Assembly: GCA_947243795.1 (NCBI GenBank) | Contig: OX365941.1 | Location: 186,001-250,000, forward strand | Source of the DNA: Saccharomyces uvarum | Lineage: Eukaryota > Ascomycota > Saccharomycetes > Saccharomycetales > Saccharomycetaceae | Direction of reading: 5' to 3' | Length of the DNA stretch: 64,000 bases | In this document: positions 48,295 through 58,524 of the stretch, in pieces | Position numbering within the stretch: position 1 is the first letter of the stretch | Layout of the letters: the number at the start of each line of letters is the position of its first letter | Translations under genes and position numbers: made by a program | The notes under the pieces: generated by a model | Told to the model about the DNA's origin: nothing | Database searches by the model: none | What the model saw: only the letters and a program-made list of their open reading frames with translations

Positions 48295-50907
48295 TCATAC
48301 AGATATTTCCGACCACTGTGCTAACCTATAGATATTCGTCCCCACGTTTCTGATGAGAACATATCGAGCAGATTGTTGGATGGCAGAATGGTGGTCTATG
48401 AATCCGATCCCCATACCGTTTCCAGAGTTCAAATGGTAAGTGCCGCTGGTGATAAATCCAATCAAGTCATGTACTTCTGGTAGAGGAATCTTTAGATCGT
48501 GGTCTTTTCTCCCATTAGAACGATACACTCCCTTAGCCACTTGCATCCAATGTTCCAAGTGCTCTTCTGAAATTTGATATATTCTAGCGTTGTCCCTGGG
48601 ATGACCGCGTTCGAGAAATCTGCAAGACACGGAAATAGTACAACGCGGTTTGATTGATAGATCTAATGAAGAACTGTTGGAGTCAATTATTTTAGAAGTT
48701 GTTTGACACTTTGAAAGTTTACATAACGTAATTGGTACGTTCTCCTCGACCGGCAATGGTTCCACTTTTACCTTGGTTTCATAGTCCTTGTAAGATTCTA
48801 AAACATCATTTAGGCAGTTGATAATTCTTAATCCTTGATCACTAAATTGGCCAGTCTTCTTACTATCCATCAATTTCAAGTCTTTATTATCGCGCTGTAA
48901 ATGGTCTAATCCGTTTTTCAAGATCTGTAAAAGTCGCCAATCTGAACTGAAAAAATCACCGATTTCGCCTTTGTATGCAGGGAGTTGAGTGTTATGTATA
49001 TCCTTAACTCTTTCAAAATTGATTTTTTTCCCCTTTGGCTTCCTGTCCCACTTTGTTTTTGAGGCTTCTCTTTTATAAAAAGAATTTTCTACATGACCTA
49101 ACTGCGTGAATGGATAATCATCTGGAAAATAGAGTTGTTCGTTTTCGTACTGAATCTGTTGGAACTGCCTTAGACCAATGTGATAAACTCTTGGTATCCT
49201 GTTCAGTTGGTGCCATAGCGGTAGTAGCCAAAACCATGGCAGCATCACAATCCAATCGCTCGTCTTGGGTCTTCTCATTATAACCAGCGGGATAGAGGGA
49301 TCACTACTCTCCTTAAATGGGATTGTTGTTTTGTTAATGTGGTTTGGTGTAACGGTCAACAATTCGGAACGTCTTGCTGAAATTTCTTTCAGTGTGTTCT
49401 GATTGTTGTATGATCTTGTACGTGAGTCTGGGTCACATAATTGGTTTAAAACAGAGTTTATTTCATTTTGAGGATAGTTTTCATATAATGAAAGAATGTC
49501 ATCAGAGTTATATGTCTTCCTCTGGGAATCATTTAACTTTTTTGGTGCAGCCAAATGCCGTGGATCAACGGCTTCAAATGCAAATGTACATCTTTGTGGC
49601 AAGATAGCATGGTCGGTTACCTTTGATGTATCTTTGAATTGCTCGAAGGATGTGCAGTGTTTGGTGCTTCTTAAGCAGGAGGCTAAAGATTCTAAAGCTT
49701 TGGCCCCCTTTAAAGTTATGCTAGCCAGCGAGTATCGACAATCTTGTATGGTTAACTTATCTGTGTATTGTAAAAATATTTCAAAGACCTGCGTATAAAT
49801 TGACGGATGTAATCTCAAAATCACAGCATCGCCTTGAATCCAGAATATATCACATGGTCCCAGCGGCTTGGGGGGATCTTCATTGAAGCTATAAATCAAT
49901 CCTTGAAACAAGGTTTGAGATTGGCGGTATTTGTTTAAGCTTGCTCTTCCGGTAGTTAATTTTCCTATGATTGACTTCAAAAAGTTGCCTTTAGTGTCGC
50001 TATTGTTATCTCTAACAACCATCGTACCGATATGACTTGAATCCAGACATAAAGCACCATCAGAGGCGCAAGTGTCGCCACCCAGTCTGTGTGTCAATTT
50101 GAAACATTTTTGAGTGGGCGCCCATGGTACTTGGTAACCCCATCTTTTCATCATGTGAGACCTTTTAGCATTCCAAATGTGAGTGGGTAGCCAAGTAAAA
50201 TGCTTCTGTCTCTTTGTGTATTTAATTCTACCCTTTGGAGTAGATGCCAATTCATTAAGGCCGGTAGTGTCATAACTTCCCATACGATTATTGAGTGGTA
50301 TTATGTTCGAATTCGGATTTGACGATTCTTTGATCATACGCTTCAGCGATTTAATCTTTTGCCTTACATGGCACTTTGATGAAGTGATATCTGATGGCAT
50401 GCCAAGCTTCATAGAAGTAGATTTACTAGCCAATCGTAATAATTTTATGGACATCCTGGCTCGATACAGCTGTTTCGCGTTCAAGCCATGAGTTTTCCTG
50501 GAGGAAGTCGAAGAGTTCTTCAAAATTTGCTGCTGGTCACTCTTACGCATTTCTCTTAAAGCCCTATTACGCATTCTTTTTGGTATTCTGCGGACATTAT
50601 GAGAAGCTGTCCTCCGACGCAGTTTACGAGGTAGTGCTTGGAATATTCTCGTTGAGCTTGCACCTTTGGAATTGTGCATGGCCAATTGCAGCTGCTTAAC
50701 TTCGAATTTTCGAGAGTTAATGAATTGGTCTACCTTCAGCTTACCCCCCGACTCGCTCAAATCACTTGGTGATGCATGTTTTGAGGAAGAAGCCGCCACT
50801 GCCTCTGCTCTAATAGACCTCGCATTTCTTATACGATTTCTCTTTAACAACTGATTTTTATTAAGCGGTTTCTTTCCACCACTCTGTTTAGGGAAACTTC
50901 CACTCAT
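48295..50907 (-). CDS. POP1: RNase P and RNase MRP subunit Pop1
   Basis: The largest protein of the nuclear RNase P and MRP ribonucleoproteins, needed for pre-tRNA and pre-rRNA processing. 870 residues (875 in S. cerevisiae). Basic N-terminus with the POP1 motif region 'RKLRRRTASHNVRRIPKRMR' and 'RHFTWLPTHIW'-like 'KHFTWLPTHIWNAKRSHMMK'. A central POPLD segment is 'IVMLPWFWLLPLWHQLNRIP', and the C-terminal domain ends 'NVGTNIYRLAQWSEISV'. Confidence 0.97.
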   Translation of the reverse strand: MSGSFPKQSGGKKPLNKNQLLKRNRIRNARSIRAEAVAASSSKHASPSDLSESGGKLKVDQFINSRKFEVKQLQLAMHNSKGASSTRIFQALPRKLRRRTASHNVRRIPKRMRNRALREMRKSDQQQILKNSSTSSRKTHGLNAKQLYRARMSIKLLRLASKSTSMKLGMPSDITSSKCHVRQKIKSLKRMIKESSNPNSNIIPLNNRMGSYDTTGLNELASTPKGRIKYTKRQKHFTWLPTHIWNAKRSHMMKRWGYQVPWAPTQKCFKLTHRLGGDTCASDGALCLDSSHIGTMVVRDNNSDTKGNFLKSIIGKLTTGRASLNKYRQSQTLFQGLIYSFNEDPPKPLGPCDIFWIQGDAVILRLHPSIYTQVFEIFLQYTDKLTIQDCRYSLASITLKGAKALESLASCLRSTKHCTSFEQFKDTSKVTDHAILPQRCTFAFEAVDPRHLAAPKKLNDSQRKTYNSDDILSLYENYPQNEINSVLNQLCDPDSRTRSYNNQNTLKEISARRSELLTVTPNHINKTTIPFKESSDPSIPLVIMRRPKTSDWIVMLPWFWLLPLWHQLNRIPRVYHIGLRQFQQIQYENEQLYFPDDYPFTQLGHVENSFYKREASKTKWDRKPKGKKINFERVKDIHNTQLPAYKGEIGDFFSSDWRLLQILKNGLDHLQRDNKDLKLMDSKKTGQFSDQGLRIINCLNDVLESYKDYETKVKVEPLPVEENVPITLCKLSKCQTTSKIIDSNSSSLDLSIKPRCTISVSCRFLERGHPRDNARIYQISEEHLEHWMQVAKGVYRSNGRKDHDLKIPLPEVHDLIGFITSGTYHLNSGNGMGIGFIDHHSAIQQSARYVLIRNVGTNIYRLAQWSEISV

Positions 50908-51105
50908 TACTGGTTATCTTACAATTCAATTTCCGCCGTGATGGTAAACCTTAAAGTATTCTACAGAGAAATCTCAGTAAAAAATCTGCTACCCTTTCGA
51001 GAGTCTCATCGATTCCAGGGCAGCTCTTCCATTTTCTTCATGCTACGGGCCTTAAGCACACTAAAAAGTTTTCAGTCTGTGTTACCCGTGGTTACCCACA
51101 TTTTA

Positions 51106-51125
51106 ATCACGTGATATCACGTGAT
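51106..51125. promoter_or_regulatory. Tandem CACGTG boxes in a perfect palindrome
   Basis: Two copies of ATCACGTGAT side by side, each a palindrome and together one 20-base palindrome, centred ten bases (one helical turn) apart. Candidate binders are Cbf1, Pho4 and Tye7; the T before CACGTG favours Cbf1 over Pho4. Confidence 0.7.
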
Positions 51126-51411
51126 TTCATCGAACTTGGAAAGAGAGGTCAATTTCTTTTCCCTCCCGGAGTCAGGAGTAATTTACTGTGCAAGCAATTA
51201 ATAAATCTACAAATTTAAAGAAATCAGCAATTACCGCAACCCCAGACAATCGGATGATGGATACTCCTATCCACCAATCCCGTGACCAGGTCGTCGAGAA
51301 AGCCAAGTCACACCCCAGCGCTGTCCCTGTAAAACTAAAAATGGAAAAAAAATTGTATTTAAATCTCTTGAAAATCTGAGTTTTACGTCTATCGATCTTG
51401 ATTTTTTTCAT

Positions 51412-51418
51412 TGAGTCA
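51412..51418 (+). promoter_or_regulatory. Gcn4/Bas1-type TGAGTCA before ADE12
   Basis: TGAGTCA fits the Gcn4 core exactly, 222 bases before the ADE12 ATG, with a second GAGTCA 240 bases further upstream. Gcn4 and Bas1 control much of yeast purine synthesis; use for ADE12 here is inferred. Confidence 0.5.
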
Positions 51419-51633
51419 CATCTTAACAAAGTAAATAATAATAAGTAACCACTATTTTTAAAAAAGTAATTTCTTTTTCTTATTGGCGTTTTTTTTCAGT
51501 TTTCATCTTATCTCTTGTGTTGCCTTATAAAAGAAACGATTGTAATACTCACTTCAACCGTGTAATATCAAACTTTGTCGAACAAACAAAGAAGAGTTGT
51601 AGTATTTTGAACAAAAAGTGTATTAAAATAAAG

Positions 51634-52935
51634 ATGGTTAACGTTGTATTAGGCTCCCAATGGGGTGATGAAGGTAAAGGAAAACTGGTCGATTTACTAG
51701 TTGGTAAATATGACATTGTAGCTCGTTGCGCAGGGGGTAACAACGCTGGTCATACCATTGTTGTAAATGGTGTCAAGTATGATTTCCATATGTTGCCATC
51801 TGGTTTAGTCAACCCAAACTGTCAAAATTTATTGGGTAATGGTGTTGTTATCCATGTTCCATCTTTTTTTAAGGAATTAGACACCTTGGAGGCTAAAGGT
51901 TTGAAAGATGCAAGGGGTAGATTATTCGTTTCTTCTAGAGCTCATTTGGTCTTTGACTTCCATCAAGTGACTGACAAATTAAGAGAATTGGAATTATCAG
52001 GCCGTTCCAAAGACGGTAAAAATATTGGTACTACAGGTAAAGGTATTGGTCCAACTTACTCTACGAAGGCTTCGAGATCAGGTTTAAGAGTCCATCATTT
52101 AGTTAATGATCAACCAGGTGCTTGGGAAGAGTTTGTTGTCAGATATAAGAGATTACTGGAAACAAGAAGACAAAGATATGGTGATTTCGAATACGATATC
52201 GATGCTAAATTGACTGAATACAAGAAATTAAGAGAACAATTGAAGCCATTCGTTGTCGACTCCGTTGTTTTCATGCATAATGCCATTGAAGCAAAGAAAA
52301 AGATACTGGTCGAAGGTGCTAATGCTTTGATGTTGGATATCGATTTTGGTACTTACCCATATGTGACTTCCTCGAGTACTGGTATTGGTGGTGTTCTTAC
52401 AGGGTTAGGTATTCCTCCACGTACCATTGATGAAATTTACGGTGTCGTTAAAGCTTACACAACCAGAGTTGGTGAAGGTCCATTCCCAACAGAACAATTG
52501 AATGAAGACGGGGAAAAATTACAGACCATCGGTGCTGAATTCGGTGTCACCACCGGTCGTAAGCGTCGTTGTGGTTGGTTAGATTTGGTTGTCTTGAAAT
52601 ACTCTACTCTGATCAACGGTTACACAAGTTTGAACATTACTAAATTAGACGTTCTAGATACCTTCAAGGAAATTCCAGTAGGTATTTCGTATTCTATCCA
52701 AGGTAAGAAATTGGATTTATTCCCTGAAGATTTGAATGTTTTAGGAAAGGTTGAGGTCGAATACGTAACTTTACCAGGTTGGGACCAAGACATCACCAAA
52801 ATTACCAAATATGAAGATTTGCCTGAAAATGCAAAGAGCTATTTGAAGTTTATTGAAGATTTTGTTGGCGTTCCTGTTGAATGGGTTGGTACTGGTCCAG
52901 CAAGAGAAAGTATGTTGCATAGAGATATCAAATAG
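51634..52935 (+). CDS. ADE12: Adenylosuccinate synthetase
   Basis: Makes adenylosuccinate from IMP, aspartate and GTP, the first step from IMP to AMP. 433 residues, equal to S. cerevisiae. The start [17 protein letters not shown] contains the GDEGKGK phosphate loop and catalytic Asp. '[15 protein letters not shown]', '[12 protein letters not shown]' and '[11 protein letters not shown]' are family signatures. The frame is open 39 codons upstream but only to a TTG, so the conserved start at 51634 is used. Codon bias is strong. Confidence 0.98.
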   Translation: MVNVVLGSQWGDEGKGKLVDLLVGKYDIVARCAGGNNAGHTIVVNGVKYDFHMLPSGLVNPNCQNLLGNGVVIHVPSFFKELDTLEAKGLKDARGRLFVSSRAHLVFDFHQVTDKLRELELSGRSKDGKNIGTTGKGIGPTYSTKASRSGLRVHHLVNDQPGAWEEFVVRYKRLLETRRQRYGDFEYDIDAKLTEYKKLREQLKPFVVDSVVFMHNAIEAKKKILVEGANALMLDIDFGTYPYVTSSSTGIGGVLTGLGIPPRTIDEIYGVVKAYTTRVGEGPFPTEQLNEDGEKLQTIGAEFGVTTGRKRRCGWLDLVVLKYSTLINGYTSLNITKLDVLDTFKEIPVGISYSIQGKKLDLFPEDLNVLGKVEVEYVTLPGWDQDITKITKYEDLPENAKSYLKFIEDFVGVPVEWVGTGPARESMLHRDIK

Positions 52936-53203
52936 TGTGTTAAGGCTCAACGACACCTTCCGCTTGAAATCTTTACACATTTTTTATAGTTTTATACATA
53001 CGAAACATAAATTAATCTTGACATTTATCGAAAGCCTTTAGTGTGCAATAGAAGGGAGAACAATGGACAAACATAATCTTTATAGATGCATAAAAATATA
53101 TGTATATAAGAAAAGTATCGATATTATCGATAAAAAACCCTTAGAGGTGTATAGTAAACAGCCTGGTCAAACCTTTGTTGATTGTTCAATGATACATATT
53201 CTA
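52936..53203. other. Convergent ADE12/ALG9 spacer
   Basis: 268 bases shared by two 3' ends. ATATATGTATATAAG (about 53096-53110) is a strong 3' efficiency element. No gene seen. Confidence 0.6.
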
Positions 53204-54871
53204 TCAGTTGATGGTTTCGGTTGGTTTTTCGAACAAACAATAATCAATGTAACGAACACCATAGACTTGGTTCCACTGTTTTGGTAAGACTGTTTGCATA
53301 ATTTGGTTGATGAATTCTGGTACATAAAACGCCCTGCCTAAAACCTTGGAATTTTTCGCATCAATGAATGCAGCACATGCTAGTTTATTCCAATTGTCTG
53401 TAAGATGTAATGGGTTGAAAACATCTTTGGTTAGATCTATTGGCGCTACAATGTCAACAAAATAATCACATTTATCAAGTGGCCATTCCTTGCCAGCATC
53501 GTAAATGTTTTTGTTATTCATTCCCTTTGGCACGGTTCTAATCTTTTTGAATATAGAACCATTTTCTGGGAAATCTCCGGGCAAAAGACCATCAAACCCA
53601 GACTTAACAAATTTTAGCCTATGGTTGTCTGGCAATAGGAAGGAATTCGGAAAGTGATACCATTCACGGCCAGTACATACGTTCACCGCTGGCGACTTTA
53701 CACCACCTTGATTGAGAGAAGAAAGCTGTTCATAAACGGCTAGCGGAGCTGTATAATTATTAACCAGGGCGACAATACGTGACATACCCTGAAGTGCAAC
53801 GATCAATAAAACTGATAGTCTTATTCCCTTCTTCAAAACAGTTTTTTTATTGAAAAGACTTAAAAATTTGTAGAAAGCTATACTTGCACTTAAAGTTATC
53901 AAACCGTAAATTGGATAAAGAAATCTTTCTTCTTTGTGAGGCTGTTGAATAAAGATCGCAGTCCATGTGAATAAGGAAGCCCATAATGGCCATAGCCTCA
54001 AGTGGAAAACTCCTAGGATGGCCAAAATTAAAACAGGCAATGGGAAATTCAAAATTAAATTTAATGGATAGTAGTACCACGGTTCAACACCAAAAATATT
54101 TGGACCGGTTTCTTCACTTGCATTAATGACGTTATAGAAGAAGATGTTCCATGACACAGGAGCAAGCTTTCCGTAAAATATAGTATCAGTAGCAATGACA
54201 GCGAATGCAGTTAATGAAAAAATTAGACTACAATCGAATGCAGTTCTAATGGTGGAAATTATTCTATGATGGAAAAGGTAATGTAAGCATAATGGCACAC
54301 TCAAGACTAGGACAAACGGCCAACCAAATATACTGGCCAAGAAGTTGTATGCTAAACTTTTTGTAAAATTTAAAGTAGAACCGGTGGATAGATAGCGCAA
54401 AGAGTGTGTAGTGGCACTTACATACAACAACATGGCAACAGCAGATGGTAACAATTCGACAGAGGCATGGAACCAACCTGGATTGAATAATTGGAAAATG
54501 ATCCAGGTGTTCGCAATCTGCAATGCTAAAGTGCTTGCAATTTCACGGTGTAATTTGAATTCCATGATGAAACTAAAAAAGCCTAAACACGCCCTTGTAA
54601 TAAAAAAATTCCAGTGGCTTTCCAGTTTAGTAAATTTATCTATAGGATAAAGAATTCCGTAAAAAGGTAAAAGGAACGCCCATGATCTAATAGAGTATTC
54701 GGGAGAGTATTCCCAGGTTTGCTTACCAAATCCACGTACCAACAAATTCAGTGGTTCCCAATAATTGAATGTTTCATCACAATCTGAAATCAGGGAAAAC
54801 GTGGGTTGAATATATACTCTTGTTACAAACAACAATAGCAACAAACTAATGCTTACCGCCTTGCAATTCAT
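53204..54871 (-). CDS. ALG9: Alg9 alpha-1,2-mannosyltransferase
   Basis: ER-lumen GT-C enzyme that adds the seventh and ninth mannoses to dolichol-linked N-glycan precursor. 555 residues, equal to S. cerevisiae. A signal-anchor 'ISLLLLLFVTRVYIQPTFSL' is followed at once by the GT-C catalytic loop 'ISDCDETFNYWEPLN'. About eight to ten further membrane spans and a 'PHKEERFLYPIYGL' loop come next, with a lumenal C-terminal domain. Confidence 0.97.
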   Translation of the reverse strand: MNCKAVSISLLLLLFVTRVYIQPTFSLISDCDETFNYWEPLNLLVRGFGKQTWEYSPEYSIRSWAFLLPFYGILYPIDKFTKLESHWNFFITRACLGFFSFIMEFKLHREIASTLALQIANTWIIFQLFNPGWFHASVELLPSAVAMLLYVSATTHSLRYLSTGSTLNFTKSLAYNFLASIFGWPFVLVLSVPLCLHYLFHHRIISTIRTAFDCSLIFSLTAFAVIATDTIFYGKLAPVSWNIFFYNVINASEETGPNIFGVEPWYYYPLNLILNFPLPVLILAILGVFHLRLWPLWASLFTWTAIFIQQPHKEERFLYPIYGLITLSASIAFYKFLSLFNKKTVLKKGIRLSVLLIVALQGMSRIVALVNNYTAPLAVYEQLSSLNQGGVKSPAVNVCTGREWYHFPNSFLLPDNHRLKFVKSGFDGLLPGDFPENGSIFKKIRTVPKGMNNKNIYDAGKEWPLDKCDYFVDIVAPIDLTKDVFNPLHLTDNWNKLACAAFIDAKNSKVLGRAFYVPEFINQIMQTVLPKQWNQVYGVRYIDYCLFEKPTETIN

Positions 54872-55435
54872 CGTTCCCTTATATTTGTGCGTTGAGGTGA
54901 GAAAGAGTCAATCCAAAACAGTTAGGACTTGAGATCGCGTCAATCAATACTAATGGAACAGTGAGTATCAAAAACGCTATATTCAAATGTTTAAAGGTCC
55001 CACTATATGCTCACTAGTAGTATTTTTAGCTTATATTGACAAAACCCAATATTGCACAACAGCTGTCATCAAAATTCAATATTGCGTAACGGACTTATTG
55101 TTTCGTTTTCTTATAACATAATCCGGGTCGCCCGCCATAGATAATAAAAGTAGGTATAATGGACAATAATGCACGACAAGTTCTGGCTTTGAATTCAAGG
55201 GATGACTAGTCGTTTAGGTGCGTCATAAATTCTAGCTTTCATCCTATCAATAATTTAGTTCAATTTACTCTTTTTTGGAAATCTAAACATCCGTTGCTTA
55301 TCTACTAGCAAAATCACACGCGTTGTTGTCTTTACAGAGAACGTGTTTCAAGGTCATCGAAAGGTTAGAAAGCTAGGCACAGTAAGCGGAGCACGCTAAG
55401 CAAGTGAGAATTATTAGAGGAGGGCAGCAGTCTCG
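54872..55435. promoter_or_regulatory. Divergent ALG9/MGS1 promoter region
   Basis: 564 bases between diverging starts. Two copies of CAATATTGC lie exactly 30 bases apart (55047-55055 and 55077-55085), and an MCB core ACGCGT (55318-55323) sits 113 bases before the MGS1 ATG. No gene seen. Confidence 0.6.
55318..55323 (+). promoter_or_regulatory. MCB core before MGS1
   Basis: ACGCGT, the MBF core, 113 bases before the MGS1 ATG. MGS1 acts in DNA replication, and many such genes are MBF targets. The flanking TG departs from the full ACGCGTNA. Confidence 0.4.
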
Positions 55436-57196
55436 ATGAATAATAAAAAGACATCTGTAGAACAGCTCATCTCATGCCCTATCTGCTCCAAAAGGATTTT
55501 CTTTTCTCAAATCAACTCACACCTTGATACATGTGGCAAAGAAAAGTCAAAATCTGCCAGTAGGCCACAAACTGTGTCAAGTCTTTTAGCAGGTCCAAGG
55601 AAGAGGAAACAAAGCAGTACTGAGAAAGTTATAGATCTTGATAAGGACGATGATGAAGCTGTAGCTGTTGTAAAGAATGAGTATGAGAGCATTGAGAATG
55701 TTGAAAGCGAAAACAAAAAATTCAAGACAGCACCACCTACACAATCAGGGACGACAATAGTGAACTCAACTCCTAATAAAAGTCAAAAGTACCAGAACGA
55801 CTGTGAAATCAGATGGCTGCAAAAAATAAGCCACTTACCATTGAGTGAGAAACTAAGACCGAAAGAGTTAAGGGATTATGTCGGACAGCAGCATATTCTC
55901 TCCCATGAGAATGGTACACTATACAAATATATAAAACAAGGCACAATTCCATCTATGATACTCTGGGGGCCTCCGGGTGTAGGAAAGACATCGTTAGCTA
56001 GACTATTAACGAAGACCGCAACCACTAGTAATAGTGAATCGAAAGCTGGTTCTAAATATTTTATGATTGAAACAAGCGCTACAAAAGCAAACACGCAAGA
56101 ATTAAGAGGTATATTTGAAAAATCGAAAAAGGAATTTCAATTGACCAAGAGAAGAACTGTACTCTTTATTGATGAAATTCATAGATTCAATAAAGTTCAA
56201 CAGGACTTATTATTGCCACATGTAGAGAATGGCGATATTGTTTTGATTGGTGCAACGACAGAAAATCCAAGTTTTCAGTTAAATAATGCACTGATTAGTA
56301 GATGCTTGATTTTTGTCTTGGAAAAGTTGAATGTCAATGAGCTTTGTATTGTCTTATCGAGGGGGATTGCATTACTGAATAAATGCAGGAAACAGATTTG
56401 GAACATTGACCGTCCTTTGAAACTATCTAGAACCATATTGGAATATGTGGTAGATTTGTCTGTGGGTGATACAAGAAGAGCACTGAACATGTTGGAAATG
56501 ATCGAAGTTTCTACGAGAGAACGTAAATCCGACAATGAAGAATTATCCATTGATGATGTACGAGATATAATTAAGAATAACAGCAGTAATGGGTTGAATA
56601 CCTATTATGATCCAAAGGGCGATAACCACTATGATACCATCTCGGCATTTCATAAAGCCATCAGAGGGGGGGATGAAAACGCCTCTTTGTATTATTTGTC
56701 AAGAATGTTGCAAGGCGGAGAAGATCCATTGTATATCGCCAGAAGGATGATTCGAATAGCTTCTGAAGATATCGGAATACGCGATAACTCATTATTACCT
56801 TTGGCTGTCGCAGCGCATGATGCAGTGATGAAAGTTGGTTTACCCGAAGCAGACCTTGCTCTGGCACAGTGCTGTGTTGCTTTGGCTAGAGCACCCAAGT
56901 CAGTGGAACTCTATAGGGCTTGGAAAAAGCTCAAGGCCATGATGAACGAAAACATGTATAGTTTAGCGAGCAGTGAAATACCGATGCACATTAGAAATGC
57001 GCCAACTAAATTGATGGAGGAGTTAGGATATCATAAAGGTTACAAATACAATCCCGATTACATCAGCGGTGTAGTCCAGCAAGATTACTTTCCTGAAGAA
57101 GTCCTTGAGAAATGTCCAAATAAGGATGATTTGAAGTTCCTGAATGGTAAACACTTGGGAGACAAAAAAGATCCCGATTTGAAAGAGGCCAACTAG
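55436..57196 (+). CDS. MGS1: AAA+ ATPase Mgs1 (WRNIP1 family)
   Basis: Binds ubiquitinated PCNA at stalled forks and maintains genome stability. 586 residues (587 in S. cerevisiae). N-terminal UBZ zinc finger with ligands in 'CPICSKRIFFSQINSHLDTC' (about 15-34), a charged linker, then the RarA-type AAA+ core with Walker A 'GPPGVGKTS' (about 178-186), Walker B 'LFIDEIHRFNK' and sensor 1 'GATTENPSF'. The C-terminal tetramerisation domain includes 'DPLYIARRMIRIASEDIGIR'. Confidence 0.97.
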   Translation: MNNKKTSVEQLISCPICSKRIFFSQINSHLDTCGKEKSKSASRPQTVSSLLAGPRKRKQSSTEKVIDLDKDDDEAVAVVKNEYESIENVESENKKFKTAPPTQSGTTIVNSTPNKSQKYQNDCEIRWLQKISHLPLSEKLRPKELRDYVGQQHILSHENGTLYKYIKQGTIPSMILWGPPGVGKTSLARLLTKTATTSNSESKAGSKYFMIETSATKANTQELRGIFEKSKKEFQLTKRRTVLFIDEIHRFNKVQQDLLLPHVENGDIVLIGATTENPSFQLNNALISRCLIFVLEKLNVNELCIVLSRGIALLNKCRKQIWNIDRPLKLSRTILEYVVDLSVGDTRRALNMLEMIEVSTRERKSDNEELSIDDVRDIIKNNSSNGLNTYYDPKGDNHYDTISAFHKAIRGGDENASLYYLSRMLQGGEDPLYIARRMIRIASEDIGIRDNSLLPLAVAAHDAVMKVGLPEADLALAQCCVALARAPKSVELYRAWKKLKAMMNENMYSLASSEIPMHIRNAPTKLMEELGYHKGYKYNPDYISGVVQQDYFPEEVLEKCPNKDDLKFLNGKHLGDKKDPDLKEAN

Positions 57197-57546
57197 GAGT
57201 ATTCACGTACATTTCTGTACATTTACCAATGCGAGATCTATATCTACATCATTATTTTGACCGGATAACGCTTTTGTCTACTTGTTTCTACTTTTTGGGG
57301 AGTGTTGCTGGCACGTTTTTGTGCAGCATGAACTTTATAACCTATTAAGTATATAATGCATGCCTGTACCTTTTTTTTTCAGCGCTGAGAAAGTCCCGCG
57401 GACGCATCTAGGGCGTATTATAAAAAAAAATGAGAGCTTATAGGAAACCTTATAAGAAGAGCACATTATCCTCGGAACATTTTATCTTTTCCTCAACCCT
57501 CACTGTTTGGTAAGAGATAGATCTGGACAATTTGACGTGCGTAAAG
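57197..57546. promoter_or_regulatory. MGS1 3' flank and PPN2 promoter
   Basis: 350 bases between tandem genes. A T run (57371-57379) is followed by CGCGGACGC (57397-57405) and ATTATAAAAAAAAA (57417-57430), a likely TATA element about 125 bases before the PPN2 ATG. CTTATAAG (57450-57457) is a small palindrome. No gene seen. Confidence 0.55.
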
Positions 57547-58524
57547 ATGGATAGTAAACGGAAAAAACAGGCCATTACGGCTAGCACAGTATTGATTTTT
57601 TTAGCATGCTGTCTTTATACATTATATATCGTAAAGTTCGAGAATCCTGGCTTAACCCCACCGGTTCTTTTGCTGCCCACCATTAGCACTTTGAAGAAGA
57701 TTGAGCATGTAATAGACCCCAACCAGCGATATGTATTCGTTGGTGATATTCACGGCAATTACGACGAATTCATGGAGCTCATCGATGACAAGATTGGAGG
57801 ACTGGGAGATGATACGACGATGGTATTACTGGGCGATTTCATTCACAAAGGTCCGGATTCAGGCAAGGTGGTCTCATACATTCTGAGTCATAAGGACCAA
57901 ATAAAATGTGTGCTAGGTAACCACGAAATATTGGTTATGATGGCCTATTTGAACCCAGATTTCCCAAGATGGGGAGCGCACCCCAAGTTGATGACACCAT
58001 TAACGTTCAGTACCGAGAACAAGTTCATACCACAGGACATCTCAAAGATCAGTGAGGCACACGCGCAATTAGCCCACTCGCTTGGATTTTCCAAATTGAG
58101 CCAGTTGGCTGAACACTGCTCAGTGGCTATCGAACTGAACTTAGACCTTACTGGCGATAAACTGTTTGGAGCGCACGCAGGGATGCTGCCGGGAGACTTT
58201 ATGAAGCCTAACCAAATCCCCAGCGTGGGCTCTCTCTCGAACATGAAGTTCGTCGACAAGAAGCATTGGTCAAAAACATCGCGCGAAAAGGAAAACGACG
58301 ATTACGTCAGGTGGTTCAAACTGTGGGACAAGTACGGAGACCGTTTCAGTAACGCCAAAGTATTCTACGGGCACGACGCCTCCATGGGATTGAACCTACG
58401 CGAGCAGACCAAGGGTCTAGACACAGCCTGTATAAAGGACCATTTGCTTTCATCGATGGAAGTGAAGTACAATATAAAGAAGGGACAGTACGACTATAAA
58501 CTAATTCAAGTCAAGTGCTCCTAG
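57547..58524 (+). CDS. PPN2: Vacuolar endopolyphosphatase Ppn2
   Basis: Zinc-dependent PPP-superfamily enzyme that cuts long polyphosphate inside the vacuole. 325 residues (326 in S. cerevisiae). A short basic N-terminus and one signal-anchor span 'STVLIFLACCLYTLYIV' (about 12-29) indicate type II topology. The metallophosphatase motifs are GDIHGN (about 66-71), 'LLGDFIHKGPDSG', GNHE and 'FYGHDASMGL'. The start is the ATG at 57547; five codons before it open with TTG. Confidence 0.95.
   Translation: MDSKRKKQAITASTVLIFLACCLYTLYIVKFENPGLTPPVLLLPTISTLKKIEHVIDPNQRYVFVGDIHGNYDEFMELIDDKIGGLGDDTTMVLLGDFIHKGPDSGKVVSYILSHKDQIKCVLGNHEILVMMAYLNPDFPRWGAHPKLMTPLTFSTENKFIPQDISKISEAHAQLAHSLGFSKLSQLAEHCSVAIELNLDLTGDKLFGAHAGMLPGDFMKPNQIPSVGSLSNMKFVDKKHWSKTSREKENDDYVRWFKLWDKYGDRFSNAKVFYGHDASMGLNLREQTKGLDTACIKDHLLSSMEVKYNIKKGQYDYKLIQVKCS

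Larger units (their letters stand above)
50908..51633. promoter_or_regulatory. Divergent POP1/ADE12 promoter region
   Basis: 726 bases, the widest divergent spacer in the window. It holds a Reb1 site (51082-51088), two tandem CACGTG boxes forming a 20-base palindrome (51106-51125) and GAGTCA at 51169-51174. A full TGAGTCA lies at 51412-51418 and a consensus TATAAAAG at 51526-51533, the last placed for ADE12. Small frames here have no family features. Confidence 0.75.

Noticed and set aside
51517-51633. 39-codon upstream extension of ADE12
   Set aside because: It opens with TTG, overlaps the TATA box region and is not part of the family; the conserved start MVNVVLG is used.
57445-57460. A Zap1-type zinc element before PPN2
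   Set aside because: ACCTTATAAGA differs from ACCTTNAAGGT at several positions. Zinc use by the enzyme is not evidence for it.
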